Source: Zygnema cylindricum
Lineage: Eukaryota > Streptophyta > Zygnematophyceae > Zygnematales > Zygnemataceae
Reading direction: 5' to 3'
NCBI GenBank assembly: GCA_037447655.1
Contig: JBBHKE010000423.1
Span: 126,001 to 182,026 of the forward strand
DNA: 56,026 nt
Part shown: positions 10,012 to 21,552 of the stretch, in pieces
Position numbering within the stretch: the first letter of the stretch is position 1
Layout of the letters: each line of letters starts with the position of its first letter
Program-made: the position numbers and the translations under genes
Notes under the pieces: model-generated
What the model saw: only the letters and a program-made list of their open reading frames with translations
The model's database searches: none
Told to the model about the DNA's origin: nothing

Positions 10012-12323
10012 TTGCGACACTTCATCGTAGATTGTGTCAAGCTGTCGGAGCTGGGGCTCCAAGGGAACCGTGGAGGGGGTTCTTCCAAAGGGAAGAAAAA
10101 GGCACTTGTGGTTACAAAAGTGAGAGGAGAAACCGAGGATGAGTCTTCTGACAAGGATGGGGAGCTTCTTCTTGACGAGAGTCTGGAAGAGAAGGAGATC
10201 CCTCGGAAACAGAAGTGTGCCCTTGGAGCAATTCGGGAAGCTCCACAGGAAGGATGGATCATCGACTCAGGTGCATCCATGCATATGTGTCGTGATAAGG
10301 AACTCTTCACTAAGCTAAAAAATATTCCTACTGTAGAGATAGAGTATGGAGATGGGAGAGTGGTTACTACAGATCTAGTGGGGTCAATAGATTTGAAAGT
10401 CTTAGTGGAGGGTAAGACTTCTTTACTTACATTCTCAGATGTACTCTACATTCCTCAGCTGAGTAAAAATATTGTCTCTACGTCTGTGTTAGATGACAAA
10501 GAGTTTGATACCTTCACTAGAAAGGGTGTCTTTATAGCTAAGTATGGGGATGAAGTTTACTTCATGCCAGATAAGGGTAGCCAAAGAATATTTAGGCTTA
10601 ACCTGAATAATAAAAAGAATAATGCTTACTATGTTGGTGTTCCTAAGTTGATGATTTAGCATAAGCGGTTGGGGCATGTGCATTTTGATAGGTTGAGGGA
10701 AATGAAAAAGCTAAGGGTAGTAGAAGGCATTGAGTTTGGGGATAATGAAATGATGGATGATTGTAGTGACTCTGCTCAAGGTAAGGCTCACATACTTCCC
10801 TTTCCCAAAGCCGCCACATATAGAGGTGAGAAAGTATTAGACTTGGTCCACACAGATATTTGGGGACCTGCAAAGTACCTTCGGTTGGAGGAAAGAGGTT
10901 TATGATATTAATAACCGATGACTGGTCTAGATACTCTAGAGTCTACTTTCTAAAAACAAAGTCTGAAGCATCAACTTACTCCAAAGAATATAAAGCCTGG
11001 AGTGAGAAGTTCTATGAAACCCCCATTAAGAAGATAAGAAGTGATAATGGGGGGGAATATACCTCTAACCATTTTGAGGAATATGTGAGAGAGCAGGGAG
11101 TGCAACACCAAAAAACTGTACCATATAACCCGGAACAAAATGGGGTAGTTGAGAGGTTGAATCGAACACTAGGAGATAGTGCATGCAATATGTTGGCAGA
11201 CAAGAAAATTGGAAATAGATTTTGGGTAGAAGCAATGAATTGTGCCAACTACATTAAGAATAGAGTCCTTACCTCAACTATAAAAGGAGTGACACTTTAT
11301 GAGTGATGGGTTGGAAGGAAACCCAATATTTCACACCTTAAAGTATTCGGTAGCCAAGTTTACAATCTTGACACGGATAGGAAAAACTGGAAACTAGATG
11401 CTAAGGGAAAACCAGGATACTTTGTGGGATATGATGAGGATGTTAATGGATATAGAGTCTATGACTTAGCAAAGAAAGATATAATTCTGGTTAAACACTT
11501 AGTTGTTATGGACGAAGGGAAGTCATTTGACCCTTTTTAATATACAAATAAGATAAAAATCAGATTTTAGTCAGAGAGTGAGGAAAACTCGTTCGTTCCC
11601 GAAAAAAGACATAAATGAAACCGTGATTGCAGATTCAGGGGAGATCCGAGATACAGCAGACTTACCGGAAATCTCAAATACTCCTACGGGCGTCGAGGAG
11701 ATATAAGAAGTGGGACCAGAACCAGCTCCCATGGATAGGGGAGCCGATGAGACAGTGAGGAGAAATCCAAGACTTCGATCTATTCGAGCTTCAAATTTTA
11801 AGGGAGGAAGAAGGAGCAGCAAAATGATACAAGAAAAACATGCCGCTCATAAGGTAACTAAGCTTTCTCACCTAGATGAGCCTAAGTCTTACTCGGAGGT
11901 AGTAAATAGTCATGAGAAAGAAAGGTGGATTAGAGCCATAAATGATGAGATGGCTTTGATCATGGAAGCAATTACTTGGGAGCTAACGGATTGTCCTCCA
12001 GACGGAAAACCTATTGGGTGTAAATGGGTATTTTAACTAAAAGTGAACCCAGATAATACCATTGAGAGATATAAGGCTCGATTGGTAGCGAAAGGGTTTA
12101 CCCAAAAAGAGGGGATTGACAAAGAGTAGACCTTTGCTCTATTTGTTCGGTTCCCATCAGTAAGGATTCTCCTCAGTCTGGCATCAGCGGAAGACATGGA
12201 AATACACCAAATGGACATTAAGAATGCTTTTCTTAATGGTGAGTTAGAGGAAGAAATTTTCATGAGGCAATCGGAGGGGTTCGTGGAGGCAGGAGAAGAG
12301 AGCAAAGTTTGCAGGCTCATAAA
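10012..12323 (+). pseudogene. Copia A pol, first part: protease, integrase, start of reverse transcriptase
   Basis: The frame is broken into several pieces. The protease has WIIDSGASMHMC with an intact DSGA motif near 10255. The integrase has the H-x-H zinc start near 10660, LVHTDIWGP near 10850, DDWSRYSRVYF, SDNGGEY near 11040 and PEQNGVVERLNRTL near 11130. In the zinc finger one of the two cysteines is replaced (CSDSAQGK). The reverse transcriptase starts near 11880 (SYSEVV, WELTDCPPDGKPIGCKWVF) and is cut at 12323 by Copia B. Stops at 10657, 11303, 11538 and 12034-12036 show that it is dead. Confidence 0.85.
12319..12323. repeat. Target-site duplication (ATAAA) left of Copia B
   Basis: ATAAA at 12319-12323 is repeated at 18760-18764, directly after the 3' LTR of Copia B. 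If the insert and one repeat are ignored, the Copia A reverse transcriptase frame is continuous across the site, which confirms the insertion point. Confidence 0.9.
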
Positions 12324-13377
12324 TGTAGAAATTAATGATCCATTTAAAGTATTTTCTAGGTCTAAATAGAAATATAGAAAGAAGCCGAGGCATTCTACCT
12401 CTAACTTCTCTCTCCAACTCTCAAACTTGTCGCAGTCACTGAGAAATTGGAGAGGGAGCTAGAGCCATGGCTACCTAGGCTAACCAGAAGTTTACGGGAT
12501 TATATATTAGTTAGGGGTTTTATTACTAAAAAGATATGGTGCCGACTACAGGATTTGATTCTTGTACCTACCGGCCGGCAGGCAGCCGGTAGATGGTAGC
12601 CTTAGCCGTTAAGTCTTCATCGAGTGTTACGTAATATAGGGTATGATATTTATTTAAATGTTATTGAGTATGAAAATTCATTTAACTATAACTGATTACG
12701 GGACACATAGATCCATAATTGTAAAAGTACGGATAGCGGTACGGATAAGAAACCAATACCGCGCATTTGTTTCTTTATAGAAAAGAATATCGCACATGTA
12801 TTTATTACGGCTACGATTAAATATGAATTTAATCGGACGGCCGGAATTAACGCCGAGATCGCGGAAGAGGATTTCGGCGGTTTATGGACATCGCCACATC
12901 GGATGACCCGTGGCAAAATAACATTGGATCGCGGCATCTCTGAGGATTACGAGAACAAATCCAAACATACCACGTGTCGACATTTAGGCCATGTCGTACG
13001 ATGTTCGTACAGAAAGTACACTGGCAGGTGTACTTTTGTGTACGGAGCTGCATTCTAATTGGCTCCGTACATCAATAGATAGAGTATTTGAGAGAGAAAA
13101 GACCTAAAAAATTAGGAGATAGGACCCTCTCTTCAGAGAGCTTCTGTACAAAAGGTCAACTTTGACCCTCAATAACTTATTGCTGAGGGGAGAAAATTCA
13201 GAGATTCATTTTGCTATCGACTCAGGGGAGTCTTGCCTTCACAGGGGTGAAGTTGGTCAGAGTTATTGTCTGCCAGGGTTGTAGTTGTTTTTGTTGAAAC
13301 ACAAAGGGGTCAGTGTTATCCTAGAGGCTTCTTGGAAGCTGTCCACTCTGAGGACTTATGGAGGTCTCAGAGGTTCA
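12324..13377 (+). repeat. 5' LTR of Copia B
   Basis: Starts TGTAGAAATTAATG and ends TTCA. It matches 17704-18759 closely along its length with scattered substitutions. The gag start codon lies in its last 20 bp. A degenerate B-box-like sequence occurs on the minus strand at 12551-12561. Confidence 0.9.
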
Positions 13378-14370
13378 GGTTATGGGCCCACCCTCTAGGG
13401 TACCAATCTTTAATGGAACTGGCTTCATATACTGGGAAAGTATGATGATAGGAGCTCTATGCGAAAAAAAGTTTTGGGGGATAGTGAGTGGACGGTTGGG
13501 GCGTCCATGAAGTCTTGATATTCCTCTAGGGTTTGGAGGAAGCAGATTCACCAGGAAAGAGGATCCACCTTCAACGATGAAAAACAAAAGAAGGAGAGGT
13601 GGTGGACAAAGAAAAAGAGAAGGAGGCGACCACACCAATAGCAACCGGTTCGGCATTCATGTTACCTATTCCGAGGAACGAGGAGAATGATACTGAAACC
13701 TGGGACTTCAACAATATGGCGGTAAAGCATTTCATCCTACGCCATCTCACTCAAGGACTTGCATGTCCTCATTTGCAGGTAAAAAGGGCATCCGATCTTT
13801 GGATGGCTCTCATAGAGATATACCGAAGTGGTACGATTCACCAACAACAGTTGGCTGATCAAAAAGTTAAAGAGTATGTATACAAAGGGGGGAAGATGTT
13901 GGATTTTTGCAATGAGCTTGCTACATTAGTGCGGGAAAAGATTTTAGGGAAAAATAAAAGGTTAACTGTTTACTGATGAAGTTACCCGATGAGTTCGAGA
14001 ACATAGTCAACCGTGTGCAGGACTTGCCGGACTCAAGGTGGATATGGAACTCAATGGTAGGGATGATTCTCGTTCGGGAGAATACGATTGAGATCTGAAG
14101 GGGAGGAAAGAGTGGCCAAGCCTTGGCAACAGCGACTGATTGGAGGAACAAGGATTTCCGAAAACCGGTTGTAAACTATGGGGGGAGGGAGCAGAAAAAT
14201 CATACCGACGAGTTTGGACCAAGGGCTCCCAAAGGTTTATATTATTTTTGTAAGAAACCTGGGCACTATATGGCAGAGTGCACTCAACTAACCGAGCGTC
14301 GGTTAAAGGAGGGGCAGACTAGTGGTACCCCGAGGGGAAAGAAAAAGGCCCTTGTGACATAGGTACATGA
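13358..14370 (+). pseudogene. Copia B gag (starts inside the 5' LTR)
   Basis: The frame opens at ATG 13358 in the LTR and reads MEVSEVQVMGPPSRVP across the primer-binding site, closely parallel to Copia A. The UBN2-like helical part is at 13680-13990 (FILRHLTQGLACPHL, LWMALIEIYRSGTI). A zinc knuckle near 14245 reads YYFCKKPGHYMAEC, with the first of the expected C-x2-C cysteines changed to tyrosine. Frameshifts near 13500 and 13940 and stops near 13976 and 14098 interrupt it. Confidence 0.8.
13378..13389 (+). promoter_or_regulatory. Copia B primer-binding site, initiator tRNA-Met anticodon-arm type
   Basis: GGTTATGGGCCC, directly after the LTR terminal CA, is a perfect complement of the anticodon arm of eukaryotic initiator tRNA-Met. 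Together with the 11-of-12 match in Copia A, this indicates half-tRNA priming in both subfamilies. Confidence 0.75.
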
Positions 14371-14371
14371 G

Positions 14372-17300
14372 GTGGAATCCGAGGACGAGGACGATGAGCT
14401 CCTTTTAGATGAGGAGTTTGAAGCAAAAAACGAGGTCGAAATTCCACGAAGGCAGAAATGTGCTTACGGTGGATTGAAAGGTGAAGCAGGCTGGATTGTA
14501 GATTCAAGTGCCTCTATGCACATGTGTAAAGATAGGCACCTGTTCACTAAGATAAAAAAGATTCCCACCGTAGAGATAGAGTACGGGGATGGGAGGATAG
14601 TCACCACTATTCTTGTAGGATCGGTAGATTTGAAAGTGTTAGTAGAAGGAAAGACATCCATAGTAACATTCTCCGATGTATTGTTTATTCCGGAGCTGAA
14701 AAAAAAAAACTTATCTCTACATCCGTATTAGATGATAAGGGTTTTTTTACTAACACTAGGGAAGAAGTCTTTACTGCTAGTTTTGAGGAGGATGTCTATT
14801 TCATTGCTGAGAAAGGTAGCCATGGGATGTTTAGGCTGATTTTAAGTAATAAAAAGAAGAAACTTTATCATGCTACTGTTCATGATATTATGATGTGGCA
14901 TAAGAGGCTTGGGCATGTGAATCTAGACAAGTTAAGAGAGATGAGAAAGATGGGAGTGGTGGAAGGGATTAAGTTTAGTGAGAATTATAATATAAGTGAT
15001 TCTACTGGATGTGCTCAAGGTAAAACACACAGATTACCCTTTCCTAAAACAGCCACCTATAAAGGAGAAAAAATTCTAGATCTAGTACACACGGATATTT
15101 GGGGACCGGCTAAAGTGCCCTCACCTGGGGGGAAGAGATTTATGATGACTATCATTGATGATTGGTCTTGGTATTCCCGAGTGTATTTTTTGAAAAACAA
15201 GTTTGAAGCTCAAGATTGTTTTAGACATTATATAGCATGGAGCGAAAAACTCCATGAAACTCCAATCAAGAGAATAAAGAGTGACAATGGTGGAGAGTAT
15301 ACTTCTAACCAGTTTGAGGTTTTTTTGAAGGAAGATGGGGTCCAACACCAAAAGACAGTTCCAAAAAACCCGGAACAGAATGGGGTAGCTGAAAGGTTAA
15401 ATAGAACACTAAGTGATAGTGCTAGAAGTATGTTGTCATATAAAAAGATAGGAAAAAGTTTTGGGTAGAAGCAATGAATTGTGCTAATTACCTCAAAAAT
15501 AGAGTTCTTACTTCAACTATAAAAGATCAAACACCTTATGAGAGATGGACAGGCCGGAAACTAGACATATCTCACTTAAAGGTTTTCGGCAGTCAAGTAT
15601 TCAGTCTACATACAGATCGGTCTAATTGGAAGCTAGATCCTAAAGGAAAACCGGGATACTTATTAGGATATGATGAGGATGTTAAAGGATATAGAGTTTA
15701 TGATCTAAAAAGGGAAGATATAATCTTAGTAAAGCATCTAGTAGTTATGGATGAAGGAAAGTCTGTGGATCCCTTCAAATATACAAAGTTAGTAAAAATC
15801 AGATTTGAGTTAAAAAATTCCGATGACTTTGAGCTTCCTAACTATCCAGGTTTTAGAGAAGATGACATTCTTGCAGGTACAAATCAGACTGAAAAGGACT
15901 CGGCTGTGGAAACTCCAGTGACAACTCTACCGGAAGTGGAAGACGTGGTGGAAATTGATTCGGAATCAAGGGATAGGAGAGAAGCCGAGTTTGTTTTAAA
16001 GAATCCACGAGAACCATCTATCCCGGCCTCAGATTTTGAGGGGGGAAGGAGAAGTAGCAAAAGATTACAAGAAAAACAGGTTAATAACAAGGTAACTAAA
16101 CTATCTCATCAAGATGAACCTCAAACTTATGGAGAGGCGATGACTTGTCCAGAAAGAAACCGGTGGAAGACAGCCATCAATGAGGAGATGGCCTCAATTA
16201 TGGCAGCCGATACTTGGGAGCTAGTGGATTGTCCACCTAACCGAAAACCAATCGGTTGTAAGTGGGTTTTCAAATTAACACTGAACCCAGATAACACAAT
16301 CGAGCGCTACAAGGCCCGATTAGTGGCAAAGGGATTTACACAAAAAGAGGGAATTGACTACGAGGAAGCCTTTAACCCGGTGGTCAGATTTCCCTCCGTC
16401 CGCATAGTTCTCAGCCTGGCAGCAGCGGAAGACATGGAAGTGCACCAGATGGACATCAAGACAGCCTTTTTGCATGGAGAATTGGAAGAGGAGATCTTCA
16501 TGCGACAACCCTAAGGGTTAGTGGAGGAAGGAGAGGAGAGTAAGGTATGCAGGCTGATTAAATCTCTTTATGGTTTGAAACAGGCGCCTTCACAGTGGAA
16601 TAAAAAGCTTGATGAGTTTCTTATCGGTCTGGGATATATCCGGACCAGCTCAGATCACTCAATCTATGTTTTCGAAGATGAGGAAGGTTTTATATTTATT
16701 GCAATTTATATTGATGATTTGCTTGTCTTAAGTAAATCAATGGAAAAAATTAATAAACTGAAAACCGATCTTAAAGGGAGATTTGAAATGAAGGATATGG
16801 GGGAAGCAAAATATATTTTGGGAATTCAAGTAGAAAGAGAACGAAAAAGAAAAATTATAAGATTGACTCAAAAGGATGCAATAGGGAACATGCTTGAAAA
16901 ATTTCAAATGGATAAAACAACTCCAATGGAGTTGAAGAAGGGAAGTGAGGGGAGTGAGGAAGAAGGATTCATAGTCTTAGACGAGGAATTATCTCCTAAG
17001 AACAGAAGTTCATGCAGACTATTCCTTACAGGCAAGTAGTGGGAAGTCTAATTTATTTTATGAATTGTACCCGGCCGGATTTAGCTGCAGCTGTAGGAGT
17101 GCTGAGTATAAGTCTAAATGCTTCCACTAAGAGGGATTGGGAGGCAGCTTAGAGAGTCCTCGGATATTTGATAGGGACTAGGGATCTATGGTTGCATTTG
17201 GGTGGGGAGAATACTGACATCACTACTTGGAGTGATGCCAGTTATGGTGATGCTCCGATGAGGAGATGCACTTCAGGGTATGTATTATATGTGGGTGATG

Positions 17301-17690
17301 GGGCTTGCTGTTGGAGTAGCAAACAGCAAAAAGTTATTGCTCAGTCCACCATGGAGCCTGAGTAAATGGCCTCTTGCTCTGTTGTAAAAGAATTGATGTG
17401 GGTCAAGTCTTTGCTTGGTGAGCTTGGTCACCTTAAGAGTGGTGTGCAAAAAAATATTTTGTGATAATCAGGCAGCAATCGCTATTTCTGCCAATCCTAA
17501 ACATCATTTTAAAGCCTAACACATGAACATCAGACTCAGCTTTGTTAGAGAGAAAGTAGAAAACAAAATAATCAGTTTAGAGTACCGACCAGATAGTGAG
17601 ATGGTAGCATATATGATGACCAAACCTGTGCCTTCCCCTAAGCTAATTTTCTGCAAGGAGAAGTGTGGTCTGAAATTAAAGATTGACTAG
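14372..17690 (+). pseudogene. Copia B pol: protease, integrase, reverse transcriptase, RNase H
   Basis: Near-complete but broken pol. The protease region near 14490 has WIVDSSASMHMC, so the catalytic DSGA is changed to DSSA. Integrase runs from about 14890 (MWHKRLGHVN) through LVHTDIWGP, DDWSWYSRVYF, SDNGGEY and NPEQNGVAERLNRTL. Reverse transcriptase has GCKWVFKL, DIKTAFLHGELEEEI, SLYGLKQAPSQWNKKL and the catalytic IYIDDLLVLS near 16710. RNase H has TWSDASYGD and YVLYVGDGACCWSSKQQ near 17230-17330. A frameshift near 15468 and stops at 16512, 17037 and 17363 inactivate it. Confidence 0.88.
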
Positions 17691-17703
17691 AAAATAAGGG
17701 GAG

Positions 17704-18759
17704 TGTAGAAATTAATGATCCATTTAAAGTATTTTCTAGGTCTAAATAGAAATATAGAAAGAAGCCGAGGCAGTCTACCTCTAACTTCTCTCTCCAACTC
17801 TCAAACTTGTCGCAGTCACTGAGAAATTGGAGAGGGAGCTAGAGCCATGGCTACCTAGGCTAACCAGAAGTTTACGGGATTATATATTAGTTAGGGGTTT
17901 TATTACTAAAAAGATATGGTGTCGGCTACAGGATTTGATCCTTGTACCTACCGGCCGGCAGGCAGCCGGTAGATGGTAGCCTTAGCCGTTAAGTCTTCAT
18001 CGAGTGTTACGTAATATAGGGTATAATATTTATTTAAATGTTATTGAGTAGGAAAATTCATTTAACTATAAGTGATTACGGGACACATAGATCGATAATT
18101 GTAAAAGTACAGATAGCGGTACGGATAAGAAACCAATACCGCGCATTTGTTTCTTTATAGAAAATAATATCGCACATGTATTTATTACGGCTACGATTAA
18201 ATATGAATTTAATCGGACGGCCGGAATTAACTTCGAGATCGCGGAAGAGGATTACGACGGTTTATGGACATCGCCATATCGGATGACACGTGGCGGAATA
18301 ACATTGGATCGCAGCATCTATGAGGATTACGAAAACAAATCCGAACATACCACGTGTCGACATTTAGGCCATGTCGTACGATGTTCGTACAGAAAGTACA
18401 CTGGCAGGTGTACTTTTGTGTACGGAGCTGCATTCTAATTGGCTCCGTACATCAATAGATAGAGTATTTGAGAGAGAAAAGACCTAGAAAAATTAGGAGA
18501 TATGACCCTCTCTCCCAGAGAGCTTCTGTACAAAAGGTCAACTTTGACCCTCAATAACTTACTGCTCAGGGGAGCAAACTCAGAGATTCATTTTGCTATC
18601 GACTCAGGGGAGTCTTGCCTTCACAGGGGTGAAGTTGGTCAGAGTTATTGTCTGCCAAGGTTGTAGTTGTTTTTGCTGAAACACAAAGGGGTCAGTGTTA
18701 TCCTAGAGGCTTCTTAGAAGCTGTCCACTCTGAGGACTTATGGAGGTCTCAGAGTTTCA
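17704..18759 (+). repeat. 3' LTR of Copia B
   Basis: Starts TGTAGAAATTAATG after the polypurine tract and ends TTCA before the second ATAAA duplication. It is almost collinear with 12324-13377. The antisense B-box-like sequence is at 17931-17941. Confidence 0.92.
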
Positions 18760-18764
18760 ATAAA

Positions 18765-19910
18765 GTCCTTATATGGACTGAAGCTAGCTCCGCGACAGTA
18801 AAATAAAAAACAAGATGGGTTTCTCATCGGTCTGGGATATATCTGGATCAGCTCTGACCATTCTATCTATATGTTTGAAGATGACAATGGTGTCATTTTT
18901 ATTGCAATTTATGTGGATGATTTGCTTGTATTGAGTAAGTCTTTGGAGAAGATCAATAGGTTAATTAAATATCTTAGGGGCAAATTTGATATAAAGGATT
19001 TAGGTGAGGCAAAATATATTTTGGGGATCCAAATAGATAAAGATACGGGGAAAAGGATTATCAGACTTACTCAGAAAAAATCAATAGGTAATATGCTTGA
19101 GAAATTCCAGATGGAAAAGGCTAACAGTTTTACCACTCCCATGGAATTGAAAAAAAGTAAGTGATGGGAGTGTAGAAGGAGGAATGATGATCTTAGATGA
19201 TCAGATGAGTCCAGAGAAGAGATAGTTTATGAAGTCTATCCCTTAGAGACAGGTCGTAAGAAGTTTGATCTATTTTATGAACTGTGTTAGGCGTACATAG
19301 TGGCAGCACTATGAGTCCTCAGTAGAAGTCTTAATGATCCTAGAAAGAGAGATTGGGAGGCAACCAAGAGAGTCATGAGATATCTGGTAGGAAATAGAGA
19401 GTTATGGTTACATTTGGGAGGGGAGCACTCTGATATCACTACTTGGAGTGATGCCAGTTATGGGGATGCACATATGAGAAGATGCACTTTTGGTATGTGT
19501 TGTATGTGGGGGGAGCTGCTTGTTGTTGGAGTAGCAAGCAACAAAAGGTGGTTGCTCAATCTACTATAAAGGTTGATTATATGGCCTCTTATTCGGCTGT
19601 GAAAGAGTTGATGTGGGTCAAATCCTTGTTGCAAGAATTGGGGTATATGAAGGAGGGAGTGCATGAAGTTTTTTGTGATAATCAGGCTGCCATTGCCATT
19701 GCAACCAATCCAAAACATCATTTGAAGGCTAGACATATGGACATAAGATTCAGCTTCGTGAGGGAAAAAGTTGAAAATAAAATTGTTAATCTTGTGTATA
19801 AATCCGATGAAGAAATTGTGGCTGACATGATGACCAAACCTATGCCCTCTCCAAAGTTAAAATATTATAGGGAAAAATGTGGATTAAAAGAAAAGTTAAA
19901 ATTAGACTAG
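18765..19910 (+). pseudogene. Copia A pol, second part: end of reverse transcriptase and RNase H
   Basis: This continues the reverse transcriptase cut at 12323. It has the catalytic IYVDDLLVLSKS near 18910, then KFDIKDLGEAKYILGIQ. RNase H follows with TWSDASYGDA near 19440, an ACCWSSKQQKVVAQST-type segment, VFCDNQAAI near 19670 and HLKARHMDIRF near 19720. It ends at a stop near 19908 just before the polypurine tract. A frameshift near 19160 and another near 19485 disrupt it. Confidence 0.87.
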
Positions 19911-19923
19911 AAAATAAGGGGAG

Positions 19924-20929
19924 TGTTGAAATAAGTAGTTTTTTGTATTTTCTAGGTCTAAAATAATTAGCGAAAACAGATAAAGAAAATGCAGGCATCC
20001 TGCCTCCATCTCTTCTCTCTTGCCCCCATACTTGTTATAGACACTGAAGGAGAGAGAGAGCGATGGAGCCATTGCTTCCTCATCTCTATAGGAAGGACAA
20101 AAGAGTGACTTAAGTCACACTCAACAAAAGGTTGAGTCTGGTAGGACTCGAACCCCTGACCAACAAAGCGCGGCGTAGCCGTTAGCTCTAATCAGTCTGT
20201 GGTAGTAGTTCGTTAGGAGATATAGGGTTATATAAGTATTTAACCTATTATATAATATTGAAACCATTTAACTAAAATATGGACGAATGAACATAGAACT
20301 TGTTAAGGTTTAGTGCGAAACGTCATTTCGCACGAAACAAATGAATCGGACATTTGTTTCAACGGTCGACATTTCATGTCGGATTTAATCCAACGGCGAA
20401 CGTCATCGCCTGGATCACGGAATGGTCACTTTGGCTTTTATGGACGTGGCATGACCAAGGGCCGCGTGGAAAGATGACATTCGGTCGCTTAAATTCCGGA
20501 GAATATACGAACGAGTGGAAAAGTGACACGCGTCCTTTCAGTAGCCTTGTCGTACACCGGCCGTATGGAAAGGACATCGGCCGTAGTACCTTTCTTATAC
20601 TTTACATTTATATGATTGGTTCGTACTTCAGTAGATAGGGGTTGTGAGAGAGGTTTAGGACTTATAAAATTTTGGTAGGTAGTCACCTCTCTCTCTATGA
20701 GAGCTTTGTATCAATTGGCATTTTTGTCAGCTCATAACTTTTCAACTGGTTGGCCGTTTTCAGCAATTCTTTTTGCTACGGGCTTAGAGGAGTCCAAGTT
20801 GCATAGGGGTGGAGTCAAACTATCATTTTGCCTTCTTAGACAACAGTGGTTCTGTCTTGAAGTGGGTTAGTTAAATACTTTATAGAGGCTTCCTAAATTC
20901 TGTAATCTAATGGAGGACACAGAATTACA
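19924..20929 (+). repeat. 3' LTR of Copia A
   Basis: Begins TGTTGAAATAAG after the purine tract aaaataaggggag and ends with CA at 20929, then ACCTC. It keeps about 150 bp that were lost from the 5' LTR. The antisense B box GGTTCGAGTCC is present at 20144-20154. Confidence 0.9.
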
Positions 20930-20934
20930 ACCTC

Positions 20935-21552
20935 TTCACCCAGAAAGTCGATTGTGGTTCTAGAGTACTCATCATGAAAGTAACATGAAACAACATCCCA
21001 ATATCGCTGCATCTATTGCGCGTGCAAGATAGAGACGACCACAACAAGAACCACCAAAGGGGACGATCCACATTACTTTGCACCTCGATGTTTGCCTTTC
21101 TCGCCTTTAAAGGACAGAGCATGAGGGCCACAGACAACAATCTTTCTCAGAGTGGTATTTATGCAAAGTAATTTTGGCAAAAGTATTGCAGTTCTTGCTG
21201 GAATGGGAAAGGAAATGCTGTAGGTTTTGCGGAGGGGTGTTGAAGTGCCTTGCTGGGTGGGAAATGACAGCAGAGATATACAAGGAGAGGAGCAAAGATG
21301 AAAATGGAGATAGATTAAATTATTTTAGTGCTGGACAGAGGCTCTTCTGGAGCTGTGGGTTTTGTAATAGCAGTAAGGGTGCGTTCTTCCTTGACGACTT
21401 CATCGACATGCTCACGCTCATACGAAACTCTTCAGCATCGACTCGAACCTCGCATATCCTACCACCTTGACCCCCACTTAAAAAGCTTTTCGGCACGACT
21501 CCCATCGCTCATGCAATAGCCAAGTTCACACAATCGAACAAGAAACGTAAGG
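20935..21552. other. Unassigned region between Copia A and the hAT remnant
   Basis: No clear gene is seen. A 98-codon open frame at 21174-21470 has no features that I recognise. Given the hAT dimerisation remnant directly downstream, part of this could be decayed transposase, but I cannot show it. Confidence 0.3.

Larger units (their letters stand above)
12324..18759 (+). mobile_element. Ty1/Copia LTR retrotransposon B, nested in Copia A
   Basis: A 6.4-kb element with LTRs 12324-13377 and 17704-18759 (TG...CA ends, nearly equal length), flanked by ATAAA. It has the same domain order and the same primer-binding site as Copia A but belongs to a different subfamily, with clearly diverged LTRs. 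A polypurine tract (aaaataaggggag) precedes the 3' LTR. Its two LTRs differ at few positions, so it inserted more recently than A. Even so, the polyprotein has several stops and frameshifts. Confidence 0.93.
8279..20929 (+). mobile_element. Ty1/Copia LTR retrotransposon A, degenerate, interrupted by Copia B
   Basis: The element has a 5' LTR 8279-9140, internal DNA 9141-12323 and 18760-19923, and a 3' LTR 19924-20929. ACCTC duplications flank it. The domain order gag - protease - integrase - reverse transcriptase - RNase H is that of Copia. A younger Copia (12324-18759) sits inside the reverse transcriptase region. Several in-frame stops and frameshifts break the polyprotein, so the element is dead. 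Without the insert it would be about 6.2 kb. Confidence 0.9.

Noticed and set aside
20925-21140. Small minus-strand frame right after Copia A
   Set aside because: It overlaps the LTR end and target duplication, with no domain.
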